Numbered from the stretch's first letter, positions 15,239 through 24,556 are shown. The stretch: DNA of 64,000 nt from Chloroflexota bacterium (GCA_958295775.1 CATQHC010000009.1:868001-932000), one strand, 5' to 3'. Numbers and translations are program-made. The notes: a model not told the origin generated them from the sequence alone.

Positions 15239-15990
15239 CCGAACTGCTCCTCGAGCGTACGTAGGTAATTCCAGGTGACATCAACGGCGTCCTCGACGCC
15301 GGTCGCAGGCCGCGACTCGTTCAAGGCCGCCTCCAACATCGCGCGGACCCCTGGCCACGAAAGAGTCCTGAAAGCGTGCTGCGCTGCCGGTGTGGCCGCC
15401 GTGAGGGGCGGGCGGCCGTCCGGGGTCAGGAAGAGGAACAGCGGCGCGGTCTCGGAATTGTAGTTCTCGTACAAATCGTCGCACTGGTCGGGTTGCTCTG
15501 ACGCGTCCACCTTGTTCTCGATAATGAGCGTAAAATTCTGGCCCCACACAACGAGGTCGGCCTCTCTGTCATTCCGCCAGTGTGAGAAAACCACCCTGCT
15601 GACCGCCATGGTCGCCGGCACAGTCCCACCGGAGCAGTGTTCCACCAAGCGCCTGACAAGCCCACAACCAAGGCCATGACGTGCCGTCGGCGTCAAGAGC
15701 CACTTGAGCATGCGGGAATGAGTGTTTTCGTGGCGAGCGAGACCAATAATATCGAGGAAGTCCAACGGCCCAGTCACCCACCGTCCAGCGGAAACCAGAC
15801 GGTCGTGCTGGCATCGCATCTCCGACATGGCTTCATTCCACTCGGTCAAGGGTGCCCTCGCTCGACGCGCGGAGATCTCTGTCCATTGGCGATCCATCGC
15901 ACGCATGCAGACCTCCCACGAGTTGACTCGGTCAACTGGAGTGGCTTTAGAGGACGACGCGAATTTCGAGCGAATATCGACCTCAGTCAT
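15235..15990 (-). CDS. PD-(D/E)XK nuclease superfamily protein
   Basis: The 251-residue product carries DFLDIIGLARHENTHSRML near residue 80, then LTPTARHGLG, then the nuclease core READLVVWG followed by LIIENKVDA and EQPDQ near residue 160. The D, then E-x-K, then a glutamine in the following helix form the PD-(D/E)XK active site. The N-terminal pattern around HSRMLKWLL matches an uncharacterised branch of this superfamily (PDDEXK_4-like). It would be a cytoplasmic metal-dependent DNA or RNA endonuclease. It is the first gene of a two-gene unit with the 185-residue protein, overlapping by four bases. GGGAAGGGC precedes the ATG. Confidence 0.75.
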   Translation of the reverse strand: MTEVDIRSKFASSSKATPVDRVNSWEVCMRAMDRQWTEISARRARAPLTEWNEAMSEMRCQHDRLVSAGRWVTGPLDFLDIIGLARHENTHSRMLKWLLTPTARHGLGCGLVRRLVEHCSGGTVPATMAVSRVVFSHWRNDREADLVVWGQNFTLIIENKVDASEQPDQCDDLYENYNSETAPLFLFLTPDGRPPLTAATPAAQHAFRTLSWPGVRAMLEAALNESRPATGVEDAVDVTWNYLRTLEEQFG

Positions 15991-16129
15991 GTTCTGCCCT
16001 TCCCAATGTCGTGTTGCCCCGCGAGTACGACGGGCTTGCCGGATAGGCCTCGCATTTCCCGGTAATCACCCTAGCCTTGCTCACGCCACTCAAGGTAATG
16101 AGCGTGAACTCACCTCTTTCCGTTCATGC

Positions 16130-16147
16130 TGAGCTTGTCAAAGCATA
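16130..16147. repeat. Fragment of the CTTCGACAGGCTCAGTACGAACGG-type repeat
   Basis: CGTTCATGCTGAGCTTGTC followed by AAAGCAT resembles the reverse complement of the widespread intergenic element seen also at 39416-39450. It is degenerate. Confidence 0.45.
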
Positions 16148-16191
16148 AACAGTGAGTGGGACGATCACCTCAGTTGCGCGATGACATCGAC

Positions 16192-16224
16192 AAAGAGGCG
16201 GGAGGTCAAGCCTCCCGCCTCTTT
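16192..16224. terminator. Strong intrinsic terminator after the solute-binding protein gene
   Basis: Perfect 14-base arms (AAAGAGGCGGGAGG and its reverse complement) enclose the loop TCAAG. A T-rich stretch follows on the plus side and an A-rich stretch lies on the other, so it may work in both directions. It lies about 60 bases beyond the end of the minus-strand solute-binding protein gene. Confidence 0.8.
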
Positions 16225-16286
16225 ATTTGCCATCTTCAGAGCGACTGCTCATTCAATAGCGCTGGGAACAAACAGTCCCGCCCTCG

Positions 16287-17657
16287 CTACTCAGGAATGA
16301 TGATCGCGTTCAGTAGATCGGTGGCAGCACGGCCATATTCCTCGGCGGTCATGTTGCCCGTGTTGAACTCTTCGTAGATTGGACCGATGGCGGCGCGCCA
16401 TTCGCCCCAGGTCGTGTAGCGCAGCAAGCCCCAACCGGCCGGGCCGCTGTACGCCGACTGGTTGGCGTGTGCAACCGAATCGTAGCCCGTCTCTGCCTTC
16501 AACCTCTCTGCAGGCAACGTGGAAACTGCCGCGACGGGGCTGATCGTGTGGTTTACGGCCAGCGTGTAGCCGACGCTGTTCTCACCCGACATCATCCACT
16601 TCATCACGTTCCAGGCGTGGTCGACTTTCTCGCCGACGCCCATCAGGATAGCGGGATACCAGGCGCGGCCGGACTTGTTCGGCGCTTCGCCAGTGTAGGG
16701 CAGTGCAGCGCCGATCACCTCAAAATCGACCGCCGGCTTGTAGCCATTGGTGATGTGGAAGCCGACCTTGCCGGTCTGCCAAATGTGCTGTTCGCCGCTA
16801 AGTGCGGCAGACTGATCCGCGTTGGGAACTACGTTGTGCTTCTCGCGCAGGTCGTACCAGTACTGCAGCGCGTCGATGAAGACGGGGCTATCCATGTTCC
16901 CGCGCTTCTCTTCCTCGTTCCAGCAGAACTCGCCGAAGTAGGTGCCGGTTGCGATGCCGGAAACGTTGAACGCGGAGACGCCGCCGGTGTGGCCGAATTG
17001 CTCGTCGCCTTGGGTCATTGCCTGGGCGTAGTCGAGAAACTTATCCATCGTCCAGGAAGCATCCGCCGGGTCAGTAGACGGTGCGTCCAGACCAGCCGTG
17101 TCGAGCAACTGCTTATTCATGAGCAAGGCATCGCAATTGCCGGACGCCGGCATACCCCACAACACCCCTTTGTCGAGCCACTGCGTCAACGTGGCAGGCA
17201 GGAATATCTCCGTGGCTACCAGCCCATCGCGCTTGAAGAACTCATCCAACTGCGAGAGCACTTCGGCTTCCGCCAGGTCGAGATACGAGCCCCAACTGCA
17301 ACGCAAGAAGTCGATGGGCACGCCAGCCGCCGCGGCTACCCTGAGCTTAGTCTCAGCCTCAGCTACGCTGGGCAGATTCTGCAGGTCGATCGTGACATTG
17401 GGGGTCTCGGCCTCATAGGTGTCAAAATACGCGCGCACCTTCTCCGTGGTTGAGGCTGAGTCGCGCGAGAGGTAGATGAGCTGCACCGGCTCCATTTCGG
17501 GAGCCGCCTCGGCTTGGGCCTCTTCTGCTTTTTCAGCCGGCATCTCTTCCGCCGGCATGGCGCCGGTCTGGGCGCCGCAGGCGGCCAGGAACGCTGCACC
17601 GCCAACTACCGTCGCCGAGCCCAGAATTGCTCGCCGTGAATAACGCTTTGCCATCAT
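16287..17657 (-). CDS. Extracellular solute-binding lipoprotein of an ABC transporter (second copy)
   Basis: The 456-residue product begins with a Tat-like YSRRAILG, a hydrophobic segment and a lipobox FLAAC, followed by an Ala/Glu-rich linker. The mature part matches family 1 sugar-binding proteins: LIYLSRD near residue 60, a central WGMPASGNCDALLMNK, and a C-terminal helix-rich section. GAGAGGAG precedes the ATG at 17657 by nine bases. Like the copy at 4777 it has no permease or ATPase gene next to it. The two proteins share layout but not close sequence, so they probably bind different ligands. A strong terminator lies downstream. Confidence 0.9.
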   Translation of the reverse strand: MMAKRYSRRAILGSATVVGGAAFLAACGAQTGAMPAEEMPAEKAEEAQAEAAPEMEPVQLIYLSRDSASTTEKVRAYFDTYEAETPNVTIDLQNLPSVAEAETKLRVAAAAGVPIDFLRCSWGSYLDLAEAEVLSQLDEFFKRDGLVATEIFLPATLTQWLDKGVLWGMPASGNCDALLMNKQLLDTAGLDAPSTDPADASWTMDKFLDYAQAMTQGDEQFGHTGGVSAFNVSGIATGTYFGEFCWNEEEKRGNMDSPVFIDALQYWYDLREKHNVVPNADQSAALSGEQHIWQTGKVGFHITNGYKPAVDFEVIGAALPYTGEAPNKSGRAWYPAILMGVGEKVDHAWNVMKWMMSGENSVGYTLAVNHTISPVAAVSTLPAERLKAETGYDSVAHANQSAYSGPAGWGLLRYTTWGEWRAAIGPIYEEFNTGNMTAEEYGRAATDLLNAIIIPE

Positions 17658-17878
17658 GAGAAATCGCTCCTCTCACTACTGAATCCCGTGGGTATCCGCT
17701 GCAAAAACACATTGATTTTGCCTTATTGGCGCACGCGGCATACCAAACTTACGCTCCTTTATAGGTTGCAGCGAAGAACCGCAGGTGTCAAGGAAAAAGG
17801 GGGAAACCCTTCGCGGAATACTTGAATCTCAAGTGTCCGCAACGGCGGCCCAACGGGACCGGTAGGGATACCAGCGTC

Positions 17879-19027
17879 CTAGCGCTGATCCAGCGGCACC
17901 CAGCGGCGGTCTGTGGGACCCGTGTACACCGAGGAGGGACGGATGAGCCGGTTGTGCGAGAGTTGCTCCAGGCAGTGCGCGGACCAGCCGCCCACGCGGC
18001 CCACGGCAAACGTGGGCGTGAAGAGTTCGGCGGACATGCCGACGCCGTGCAGCACGAGCGCCGTGTAGTATTCCAAGTTCGTCTGCAGGTTGCGCCCCGG
18101 CTTGTATTCCTCCAAGAGGCGCAGGGCCGTCTCCTCGACCGCTCGGGCGAGGTCGTAGAGGGTGCGGTCGCCGGCCTGTTCGTAGAGGCGTTCCGCTGCC
18201 TGGGAGAGCACGTCGGCGCGCGGATCGCGCACCTTGTAGACACGGTGGCCGAAGCCCATCAAGCGCTCGCCGCCTTCAAGGCGTTTACGTATGTTCTGTT
18301 CGGCACGGTCCGCCGTGCCAATCTCAAACACCATGTCGAGCGCCGGTCCGGGCGCGCCGCCGTGGGCAGGACCCTTCAGCGCGCCAATCGCGCCGGTAAT
18401 TGCCGAATAGAGGTCGGATTCGGTCGAAACGATGACTCTTCCCGTAAAAGTAGAAGCATTCATGCCGTGATCCATGGCCGTAACAAGATAGGTGTCCATG
18501 GCGCGCACAAAGTCGGCATGGGGCGCTTCGCCGTTCAACATGTACAGGTAATTGGCGGCCTGACCGTAATCCTCCCGGGGCGCGACGACATCTTTGCCCT
18601 CTCTGAGACGAACGTAATTCGCCACAATCACGGGAAAGGCCGCACAAATCTTCTCCGCGCGGCTCAGTTGCGTGTCCGGGCTGGTGTCGTCGGGATTCTC
18701 ATCGCCCAGGGATAGGGTGGCGCACGCCATACGCAGCGCGTCGATGACGGGAGCTTTTCTTGCTGCGGCAGCTTCGAGCACGTGCTGGGTGGTGCGCGGC
18801 AACTGCTGACCGCCCTGGAACCGGTCCTTCAGCGCCGCAAGCTCCTCTGCATCAGGAAGACGGTCGTGCCACAAGAGAAACGCGGCCTCTTCAAAGGTCG
18901 CGTTGGGAGCAAGCTCCATGAGTGGGTGGCCGCCAATGGTCAGCCGGCCGGCGAGACCGTCAACATAGCTAAGCCGCGTCTCTGCAGCAGCAATACCTTC
19001 AAGGCCGGGAACTACTTTGGTAGCCAT
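17879..19027 (-). CDS. gltA: Citrate synthase family protein
   Basis: The 382-residue product joins acetyl-CoA (or propionyl-CoA in 2-methylcitrate synthases) to oxaloacetate. Family motifs are present: AMDHGMNAST with the active-site histidine near residue 185, GPAHGGAPG, and GFGHRVYKVRDPR with the second histidine near 245. The third catalytic position, usually an aspartate in NVDFY, reads NLEYY here, a Glu in place of Asp. Some related bacterial citrate synthases share this form, so activity is not excluded. The length fits the short Gram-positive-like type. Other TCA genes are absent nearby. GAAGGGAGAG lies upstream of the ATG. A 2-methylcitrate role cannot be excluded from sequence alone. 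Confidence 0.88.
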   Translation of the reverse strand: MATKVVPGLEGIAAAETRLSYVDGLAGRLTIGGHPLMELAPNATFEEAAFLLWHDRLPDAEELAALKDRFQGGQQLPRTTQHVLEAAAARKAPVIDALRMACATLSLGDENPDDTSPDTQLSRAEKICAAFPVIVANYVRLREGKDVVAPREDYGQAANYLYMLNGEAPHADFVRAMDTYLVTAMDHGMNASTFTGRVIVSTESDLYSAITGAIGALKGPAHGGAPGPALDMVFEIGTADRAEQNIRKRLEGGERLMGFGHRVYKVRDPRADVLSQAAERLYEQAGDRTLYDLARAVEETALRLLEEYKPGRNLQTNLEYYTALVLHGVGMSAELFTPTFAVGRVGGWSAHCLEQLSHNRLIRPSSVYTGPTDRRWVPLDQR

Positions 19028-19281
19028 GAAAAGGCCGCTCTCCCTTCACTATGCCGGGTGACGCCACCGCCACCCGCGAACACTCTCCGGTTCCAGCATG
19101 CTGGGCGCTTTTGCCTGCCGGTCTTGAACCGCGCGTGCGCTGGCTGGAACGGAGACTCCAGTTTCTCCTGATAAGGCGAATTCAAAGACAGGTGCAACTA
19201 TCCGAAAGGTGGATAGCTCTCCTTAGTATAGCAAGGTGCCGGGGAAACTTCCGCCTACGGCGGACTTTCGGCGGCTTCACC

Positions 19282-21879
19282 TTACTCCGCAGCCTCGCTT
19301 GGTTGCGCGACTTCGCTTGGTTGCGCGACTTCGCTCGGTTGCGCGGCTTCGGTATTGCGAATCGTAAACGTCACCGTCTTCATTCTTTGCCGGCCCGCGG
19401 TGTCCTGCGCTAGGAGCCGCACCATGTATATGCCGTCGGGATTTTGAATCGTGTCCCAAGCGGCGAGCACGGCATTTGCCTTCGGCTCGGTGGAATGTGT
19501 AATTCGCACCCACATGTCGGGATTGTCGCGTCCAACGTAGGCGACCTCGTAGGACTCAAAACCGGGGAAGAACGCATTGCCGCGAATTTCCAGGATGCTC
19601 CGCACCGTGTCGCCGTCGCGCGGATGGAGAATTATGACCGGGTCGTCGGGCACGCCCGTTTGACCTGCCGTCGGCGCAATTGCAATACCCTCAGACCTCG
19701 CCCACTCCTGCGCTGCTTCCGGTACCACCATAAACACTCTGACTTCAGTCTGGGTTACCGGCGCATTGGGCCCGGCACGCAAGTCCGTACCCCTATACAC
19801 ACGGAAGGGCACAAAGATGCTATCTACCACCCGTGGCGTATTCTCATTGAGGAAGATCTCCTCATGGGTGTCACCGCAATAAGGCGTTGGCAGCATTCCT
19901 GTTTGCGTACACACCTCCACTTCCACCATGCCCCGCGGTCTGGCAAAGTCCAGCGCCCGTGTATCTGCGAGCGCGGCTTCCATGAACGCATTCCAAATCG
20001 GGGTGGCGCCGCGCATGCCGGTGAGGTTCAGAGTCGGCGACCCATCGGAATTACCCACCCATACGCCCGTGACAAGCTGAGGTGTGAAACCAATCGTCCA
20101 ACCATCGCGGTTGTCGTCAGTGGTACCCGTCTTTGCCGCGGCGGGACGAGAGAGATCGAGCGGGGTATACGGCCCAAACTCGGCCGACCGGGTCTTGCTA
20201 TCGGAGAGGATACTCGTGATCTGATAGGCAATGCGCGGATCGAACACCTCTTCGACAGCAGGCAGTTCAAAGCGCTGCAGCACGTTGCCCCGCGCGTCGA
20301 CCACACGGCGGATCGAAGACACCGGAATGTAGGTGCCACCGCGCGCCAGGACCGAGTAGGCGTTCGTTATCTCAAGCAGCCTCACCTCGCCACCGCCGAG
20401 CACAATGCTGGGTCCAAAGCGGCTGCGGTCTGCAAACGTAGTCATCCCCACACTCTGCATCGTATCGATGGCCGTTTCCAGACCGAGAAAGGTGACCATG
20501 CGCACGGCAGCGACATTGAAAGAGTTGGCAAGGGCGTGGCGTGCCGTGACCGGTCCTCTGAATTGACCGCTGAAATTCCGCGGCACATAGTCGGGCTCGT
20601 TTTCAATCTCTATTGTCAAAGGGACGTCCCAGATTGTAGTAGCAGGCGTCCAGCCCTTGGTAAACGCGGCCGCGTAGAAGAGCGGCTTGAGGGCTGATCC
20701 CGGCTGACGCGGCGCCAACGCAACGTTTACCTGACCGTCGATGGATTCATCGTGGAAGTCCAAGCTGCCGACCATCGTGAGGATTTCGCCGCTCTTGGGC
20801 ACTATGGCTACGACGGCAGCATTGGATACGTCAAAGCCTGCCAGCGAGGCGACGTGCTCCCGCGCAATCTGCTCAGCGAGGTTTTGCAAGCCCAGATCGA
20901 GCGTGGTATAGACATGCAGACCCCCTTGGCGCACGCGTTCGGTCCCGTACTGCGCCGCAAGTTCGTCACGGACATACTGCACGAAGTGCGGCGCCAGGAC
21001 GGTACCTTCCTGGGCTTCGCTCTCCTCTGCAACGGTGGCCTCGCGTTCGAGACGCGCAAGCTCCACCTCTTGCTCCAGCGCCTGCTCCAAATCGGCTTGG
21101 GTGATATACCCGGCGACAACCATCTGATCCAGTACGTACCGCTGTCGTGCCTTCGCCCTTTCAAGGTTGGCGTAGGGGTTGTCACGCGATGGTGACGCGG
21201 TCAGGCCGGCCAGCATCGCCGCCTCCGCCAGGGTAAGCTCTTGCGCACCCTTGCCAAAGAACACCTTGGCCGCAGCTTCAATGCCATAGGCCTGCCTGCC
21301 GTAGTAGACCTTGTTGAGGTAGAACGCAAGAATGGACTCCCGGCTGAACTCTGCCGTTAGCCGGGCGGCAAGGTTGATCTCCCTTAGCTTGCGCTCGTAG
21401 GTCTGCTCGGAGGTGAGGCAGATAGTCTTGACGAGTTGTTGCGTAATCGTGCTGCCGCCGGAAACCACCTCTCCCGCTTGCTGGTTCTGCATGAAGGCGC
21501 GCGAAATAGCCCGCATGTCGTAGCCGGGATGCTGGTAGAAAAATCGGTCTTCGGCTGCGACAGTGGCCTGCTTGACGAGGAGCGGGATTTCGTCCGCGGT
21601 GAGGACAATGCGCAAGCCTTCGTCGGGATTGGTGATTGTTGCCAGCAGCGTGCCGTGGCGGTCGTAGATGTAGCTCACTTCCGGCAGCGCTTGATTGCGG
21701 ATTTTGTCAAGACACGCAGCGTAGTCCGCGTCGGTTACGATATTGCCGCCCGGGGCTGCCTCCACCCCGCACGCAGCCACCAACACCCCTCCGATAAGGG
21801 CAAGGCCGAATAGCCCGGGCCAGCGCCCGCCTAACGGCAGCCACCGCATTGAAACGAATCGTCGCACCACCCTCAACAT
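19282..21879 (-). CDS. Class A penicillin-binding protein with lipobox (bifunctional transglycosylase/transpeptidase)
   Basis: The product of about 865 residues makes and crosslinks peptidoglycan outside the membrane. The transglycosylase part has EDRFFYQHPGYD and GGSTITQQLVK in order. The transpeptidase part has SALK (SxxK), SFN (SxN) and KTGT. The N-terminus is unusual: a hydrophobic stretch ends in VLVAACGVE, a consensus lipobox, so it may be a lipoprotein rather than membrane-anchored by a helix. The C-terminus contains an Ig-like domain and ends in four copies of AQPSE(V/A). The ATG at 21879 is chosen among three candidates (GTG 21909, ATG 21879, ATG 21849), none with a strong Shine-Dalgarno. 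Confidence 0.92.
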   Translation of the reverse strand: MLRVVRRFVSMRWLPLGGRWPGLFGLALIGGVLVAACGVEAAPGGNIVTDADYAACLDKIRNQALPEVSYIYDRHGTLLATITNPDEGLRIVLTADEIPLLVKQATVAAEDRFFYQHPGYDMRAISRAFMQNQQAGEVVSGGSTITQQLVKTICLTSEQTYERKLREINLAARLTAEFSRESILAFYLNKVYYGRQAYGIEAAAKVFFGKGAQELTLAEAAMLAGLTASPSRDNPYANLERAKARQRYVLDQMVVAGYITQADLEQALEQEVELARLEREATVAEESEAQEGTVLAPHFVQYVRDELAAQYGTERVRQGGLHVYTTLDLGLQNLAEQIAREHVASLAGFDVSNAAVVAIVPKSGEILTMVGSLDFHDESIDGQVNVALAPRQPGSALKPLFYAAAFTKGWTPATTIWDVPLTIEIENEPDYVPRNFSGQFRGPVTARHALANSFNVAAVRMVTFLGLETAIDTMQSVGMTTFADRSRFGPSIVLGGGEVRLLEITNAYSVLARGGTYIPVSSIRRVVDARGNVLQRFELPAVEEVFDPRIAYQITSILSDSKTRSAEFGPYTPLDLSRPAAAKTGTTDDNRDGWTIGFTPQLVTGVWVGNSDGSPTLNLTGMRGATPIWNAFMEAALADTRALDFARPRGMVEVEVCTQTGMLPTPYCGDTHEEIFLNENTPRVVDSIFVPFRVYRGTDLRAGPNAPVTQTEVRVFMVVPEAAQEWARSEGIAIAPTAGQTGVPDDPVIILHPRDGDTVRSILEIRGNAFFPGFESYEVAYVGRDNPDMWVRITHSTEPKANAVLAAWDTIQNPDGIYMVRLLAQDTAGRQRMKTVTFTIRNTEAAQPSEVAQPSEVAQPSEAAE
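19290..19353. repeat. 18-base tandem repeats coding the C-terminal AQPSEV tail
   Basis: Near-identical 18-base units (GCGACTTCGCTTGGTTGC on the plus strand) occur about three and a half times inside the end of the PBP gene. They code a Pro/Ser/Glu-rich tail. Units differ by single bases, so the copy number may vary among strains. Confidence 0.75.
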
Positions 21880-22186
21880 AGGACTCGCTCTGTTTCTCGG
21901 AAGCAGCACCCGAGAATGTTAGGTTATCCCCTAGACTGTCATTATATGCCTCACTGTGTCAATCTTGCATGAGAGCCGGCTGAATGAGATAGAAAACCTG
22001 AAAGTCTTGTGCGACTGCTCTTTAGAACACCACAACGCTCAGTTAGCAGCAGCGGGCAGTTTCCTTTCCGTTCCAAATGCGCCAACGGCGAATTTTCAAG
22101 CCACTGAGACCCCGCACCAGCTACAATAGAGCGTAGAATGGTGACTGTAGCAGTCCATTAGTGCAAGGCGCCGAGAGTACGCCAGT

Positions 22187-23194
22187 ATGGTGAAGCGCTC
22201 GAGGACAACGCAACTGCGGGTCCAATCGCAATCGACCGGGAAAACGCGCCGCAAGGTTTTGCTCGGCCTGATTGGGGCAGCGGCAGCGCTTCCCGTTGCG
22301 TACCCGCTATCGGCACTCGCCCAATCCGATTCCGATGATGCGGATTCTCTCTTTGGTCTGGGTGGTGGAAATGGGGAGACGCCGGCGGAGCCGGACCTAA
22401 CCACGCCGGTAGCCGCGCCAGGGGCCGTCCCCGCACCCTGGCAACCACCCTATCCACGCGAACCGCTGGTACCCGAGAACGCCGTGGTACTGCCAATCCT
22501 CATGTACCACCGCGCTACAGTGGCGAGCGTTTTCGAGGCGCAATTGGTAGGCATGCTTACTGCGGGATATAGTCCGCTCTCCCTGCACAGCGCGATACTG
22601 GGACTCACAGGCGAGCAGAAGCTCCCCGCAAATCCAATCGTGCTCACTTTCGATGATGGCTGGGCAATACAGTATGATGCGGTGTTTCCCGTGCTCAGGC
22701 AGTATCGAGTACCGGCGACGTTCTTTGTCATGCCCGGCTTCCATGAGCTACAGGAAGGCTACATGGACTGGGACCAACTCACCGAAATTGCGGACTTTGG
22801 CATGGAGGTGGAGTCCCATACCATAAATCACGCCGATCTGCCGCGGCTTGCAAGAACCGATTGGGGCGCGGTGCTGGCGGAAGTAGTACTTTCCAAACAG
22901 ATTCTCGAGGATCGTCTCGGCCGGACCCTGCGGTATTTTGACTATCCGCTGGGCCGGCACGATGAGGAAATCGAACAGTTGGTGCAGGATGCCGGCTACG
23001 AAGCGGCCGTCATCATCGGACCCGGCGTACACCAGTCAGTCGAAACCATCTTTACGCTGCGCCGCATCCGGGTGGAAGCGTGGGACCTGTGGTCGCAAGT
23101 GGAACATAAGCTTAACTGGTACGGCGCGGGGATCAGCGATCCTGCCGAAGACCTGCAAGAAGATTTGCAGGAGAGTGAAGAAGCGCAACCGTAA
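22187..23194 (+). CDS. Secreted polysaccharide deacetylase
   Basis: The 335-residue product has a twin-arginine-like n-region (KTRRKVLLG) with a hydrophobic core ending in ALAQ, then a Gly/Pro/Ala-rich linker and a NodB-like deacetylase domain from about residue 110. The domain shows VLTFDDGW with the catalytic and metal-binding aspartates, ESHTINHADL with the HxxxxH metal site, and RYFDYPLGRHD. It removes acyl groups from N-acetylated or O-acetylated polysaccharide outside the cell, perhaps peptidoglycan. It faces away from the PBP gene and shares the divergent gap. No other gene follows closely on its strand, so it seems to be a single unit. The C-terminal 20 residues are very acidic. Confidence 0.88.
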   Translation: MVKRSRTTQLRVQSQSTGKTRRKVLLGLIGAAAALPVAYPLSALAQSDSDDADSLFGLGGGNGETPAEPDLTTPVAAPGAVPAPWQPPYPREPLVPENAVVLPILMYHRATVASVFEAQLVGMLTAGYSPLSLHSAILGLTGEQKLPANPIVLTFDDGWAIQYDAVFPVLRQYRVPATFFVMPGFHELQEGYMDWDQLTEIADFGMEVESHTINHADLPRLARTDWGAVLAEVVLSKQILEDRLGRTLRYFDYPLGRHDEEIEQLVQDAGYEAAVIIGPGVHQSVETIFTLRRIRVEAWDLWSQVEHKLNWYGAGISDPAEDLQEDLQESEEAQP

Positions 23195-23265
23195 CGCTTG
23201 TCCCTCGCGAGCGCAAACTCTCGGCGCTTGCCTCCTCTTCCGCTTGATCACAGGCCAATCGCCCC

Positions 23266-24426
23266 TCAGAGGATTTGCCCGCGGCGCAATATGGTCTCCG
23301 GGCTCTCCGGATCGCCGTGGACGGTCTCTCGCGCCGGATAGTTGGCGAAGTGGGCGAGTTTCTCGCGGTTGAGGGTCGCGCCGAGGCCCGGCCCCTGCGG
23401 TAGACGCAAGGCGCCCCCGTCAAACTGCAATCGTTCTGTGATTACGTCATCCTGCTGGATCGGATAGTGGGTATCGTTTGCGAGCGCAAAGCTGCGCTGG
23501 CTGGCAATGAGGTGCGCCCCCGCCAGGGTGCCGATGCCGAGCTCGGCCCACGTGCCCAGCACGCACGTAATCCCCGCTTGATAGGCAATGTCGGCGATCT
23601 GCCGCGACTTGAGCAGCCCGCCGGCTTCCGACACGTAGATGACGAAGACGCCGCACGCCTGCTTCTGCGCCAATTGCAGCGCGTCGAGGACGGTCTTGCA
23701 GCTCTCATCGGCGGCGACCGGCGTCTCCACGGCGCGGGCGACCTGCGCCATGCCGTCGAAGTCCCGGTCCGTAACCGGCTGTTCCACGTATTCCAAGCCA
23801 TACGGCTCCATGGCCCGGATCGCCTTGATCGCCGTCGGTACGCTCCAGCCCTGGTTGGCGTCGATGCGAATGCGCACGTCGGGGCCCACGGCATCACGGA
23901 TGGCGGCGATGCTCGCCGCGTCCTGGTCTATGCTGCGCCCCACTTTTACTTTCAGGCTGCGGAAGCCCCGGTCGACGTAGGCCTTGGCCTTGGCGGCATT
24001 CCGTTCCGGGGTGTCAATGAAGAGGTAGCCCATGTAGTCCACAGAGTCCCGGTAGCGGCCGCCAAGCAGGTCGGCAACGCTGGCGCCCCAGTGTTTGGCC
24101 TTGATATCCAGCAGCGCCATTTCGATACCCGCAATCGCATGATTGCCGGTTCTGAACCAGTGTATGACGTGCTCATCCATGCGATGGAGCAGGAATTCGG
24201 TGCGCAAAGGGTCCTGACCGATGAGCAAAGGCTTGAGTTCCTCAGCGACGGCAGTACGGATAACAGGGATGTGGGGTCCGGCGCACTCGCCCAGACCGAC
24301 AATGCCGGAGTCAGTCTCGATCTCGACTACGAGCGCCGGCGCCGTGCCCCGGGTGCCTCCCGACCACTTGACGGGTTCACTGAGCGGCACGCGGACGGCG
24401 GTGGTCTTGACGTCGGTGATCTTCAT
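23266..24426 (-). CDS. Enolase-superfamily enzyme (mandelate racemase / muconate lactonizing type)
   Basis: The 386-residue product has the N-terminal capping domain and the beta-barrel of mandelate racemase-like enzymes. The KxK motif is in SLKVKVG near residue 170, the first metal ligand in RIRIDANQGW near 200, the second in EYVEQP near 230, and the third in AADESC near 255. TWAELGIGTLAGAH follows. These ligands show a catalytically complete enzyme that removes a proton next to a carboxylate. Which reaction (sugar-acid dehydration, racemisation or cycloisomerisation) is not determined by sequence. The pattern KxK with a late Thr/Trp/Glu segment is closer to the muconate lactonizing group than to glucarate dehydratase. 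Convergent with the deacetylase gene. Confidence 0.85.
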   Translation of the reverse strand: MKITDVKTTAVRVPLSEPVKWSGGTRGTAPALVVEIETDSGIVGLGECAGPHIPVIRTAVAEELKPLLIGQDPLRTEFLLHRMDEHVIHWFRTGNHAIAGIEMALLDIKAKHWGASVADLLGGRYRDSVDYMGYLFIDTPERNAAKAKAYVDRGFRSLKVKVGRSIDQDAASIAAIRDAVGPDVRIRIDANQGWSVPTAIKAIRAMEPYGLEYVEQPVTDRDFDGMAQVARAVETPVAADESCKTVLDALQLAQKQACGVFVIYVSEAGGLLKSRQIADIAYQAGITCVLGTWAELGIGTLAGAHLIASQRSFALANDTHYPIQQDDVITERLQFDGGALRLPQGPGLGATLNREKLAHFANYPARETVHGDPESPETILRRGQIL

Positions 24427-24556
24427 GAGCGCAACAATACTCTAATTTTTTTGGCGCGTTCAATAGTCTGATCGGCGCGGTTTCTGGCGTCATGTCCTCA
24501 TCACTCTTAACACTTTTGTTGTCAACACTTCTCCCTAACAATCAGTCTAACACGCC

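Noticed and set aside
21930-21960. Promoter of the PBP gene from TTGACA and TATAAT on the minus strand
   Set aside because: The hexamers match well but are only ten bases apart, too close for a sigma-70 promoter.
23467-24471. Long plus-strand frame opposite the enolase-superfamily gene
   Set aside because: All catalytic motifs lie in the minus-strand frame; the plus frame is a GC-driven shadow.
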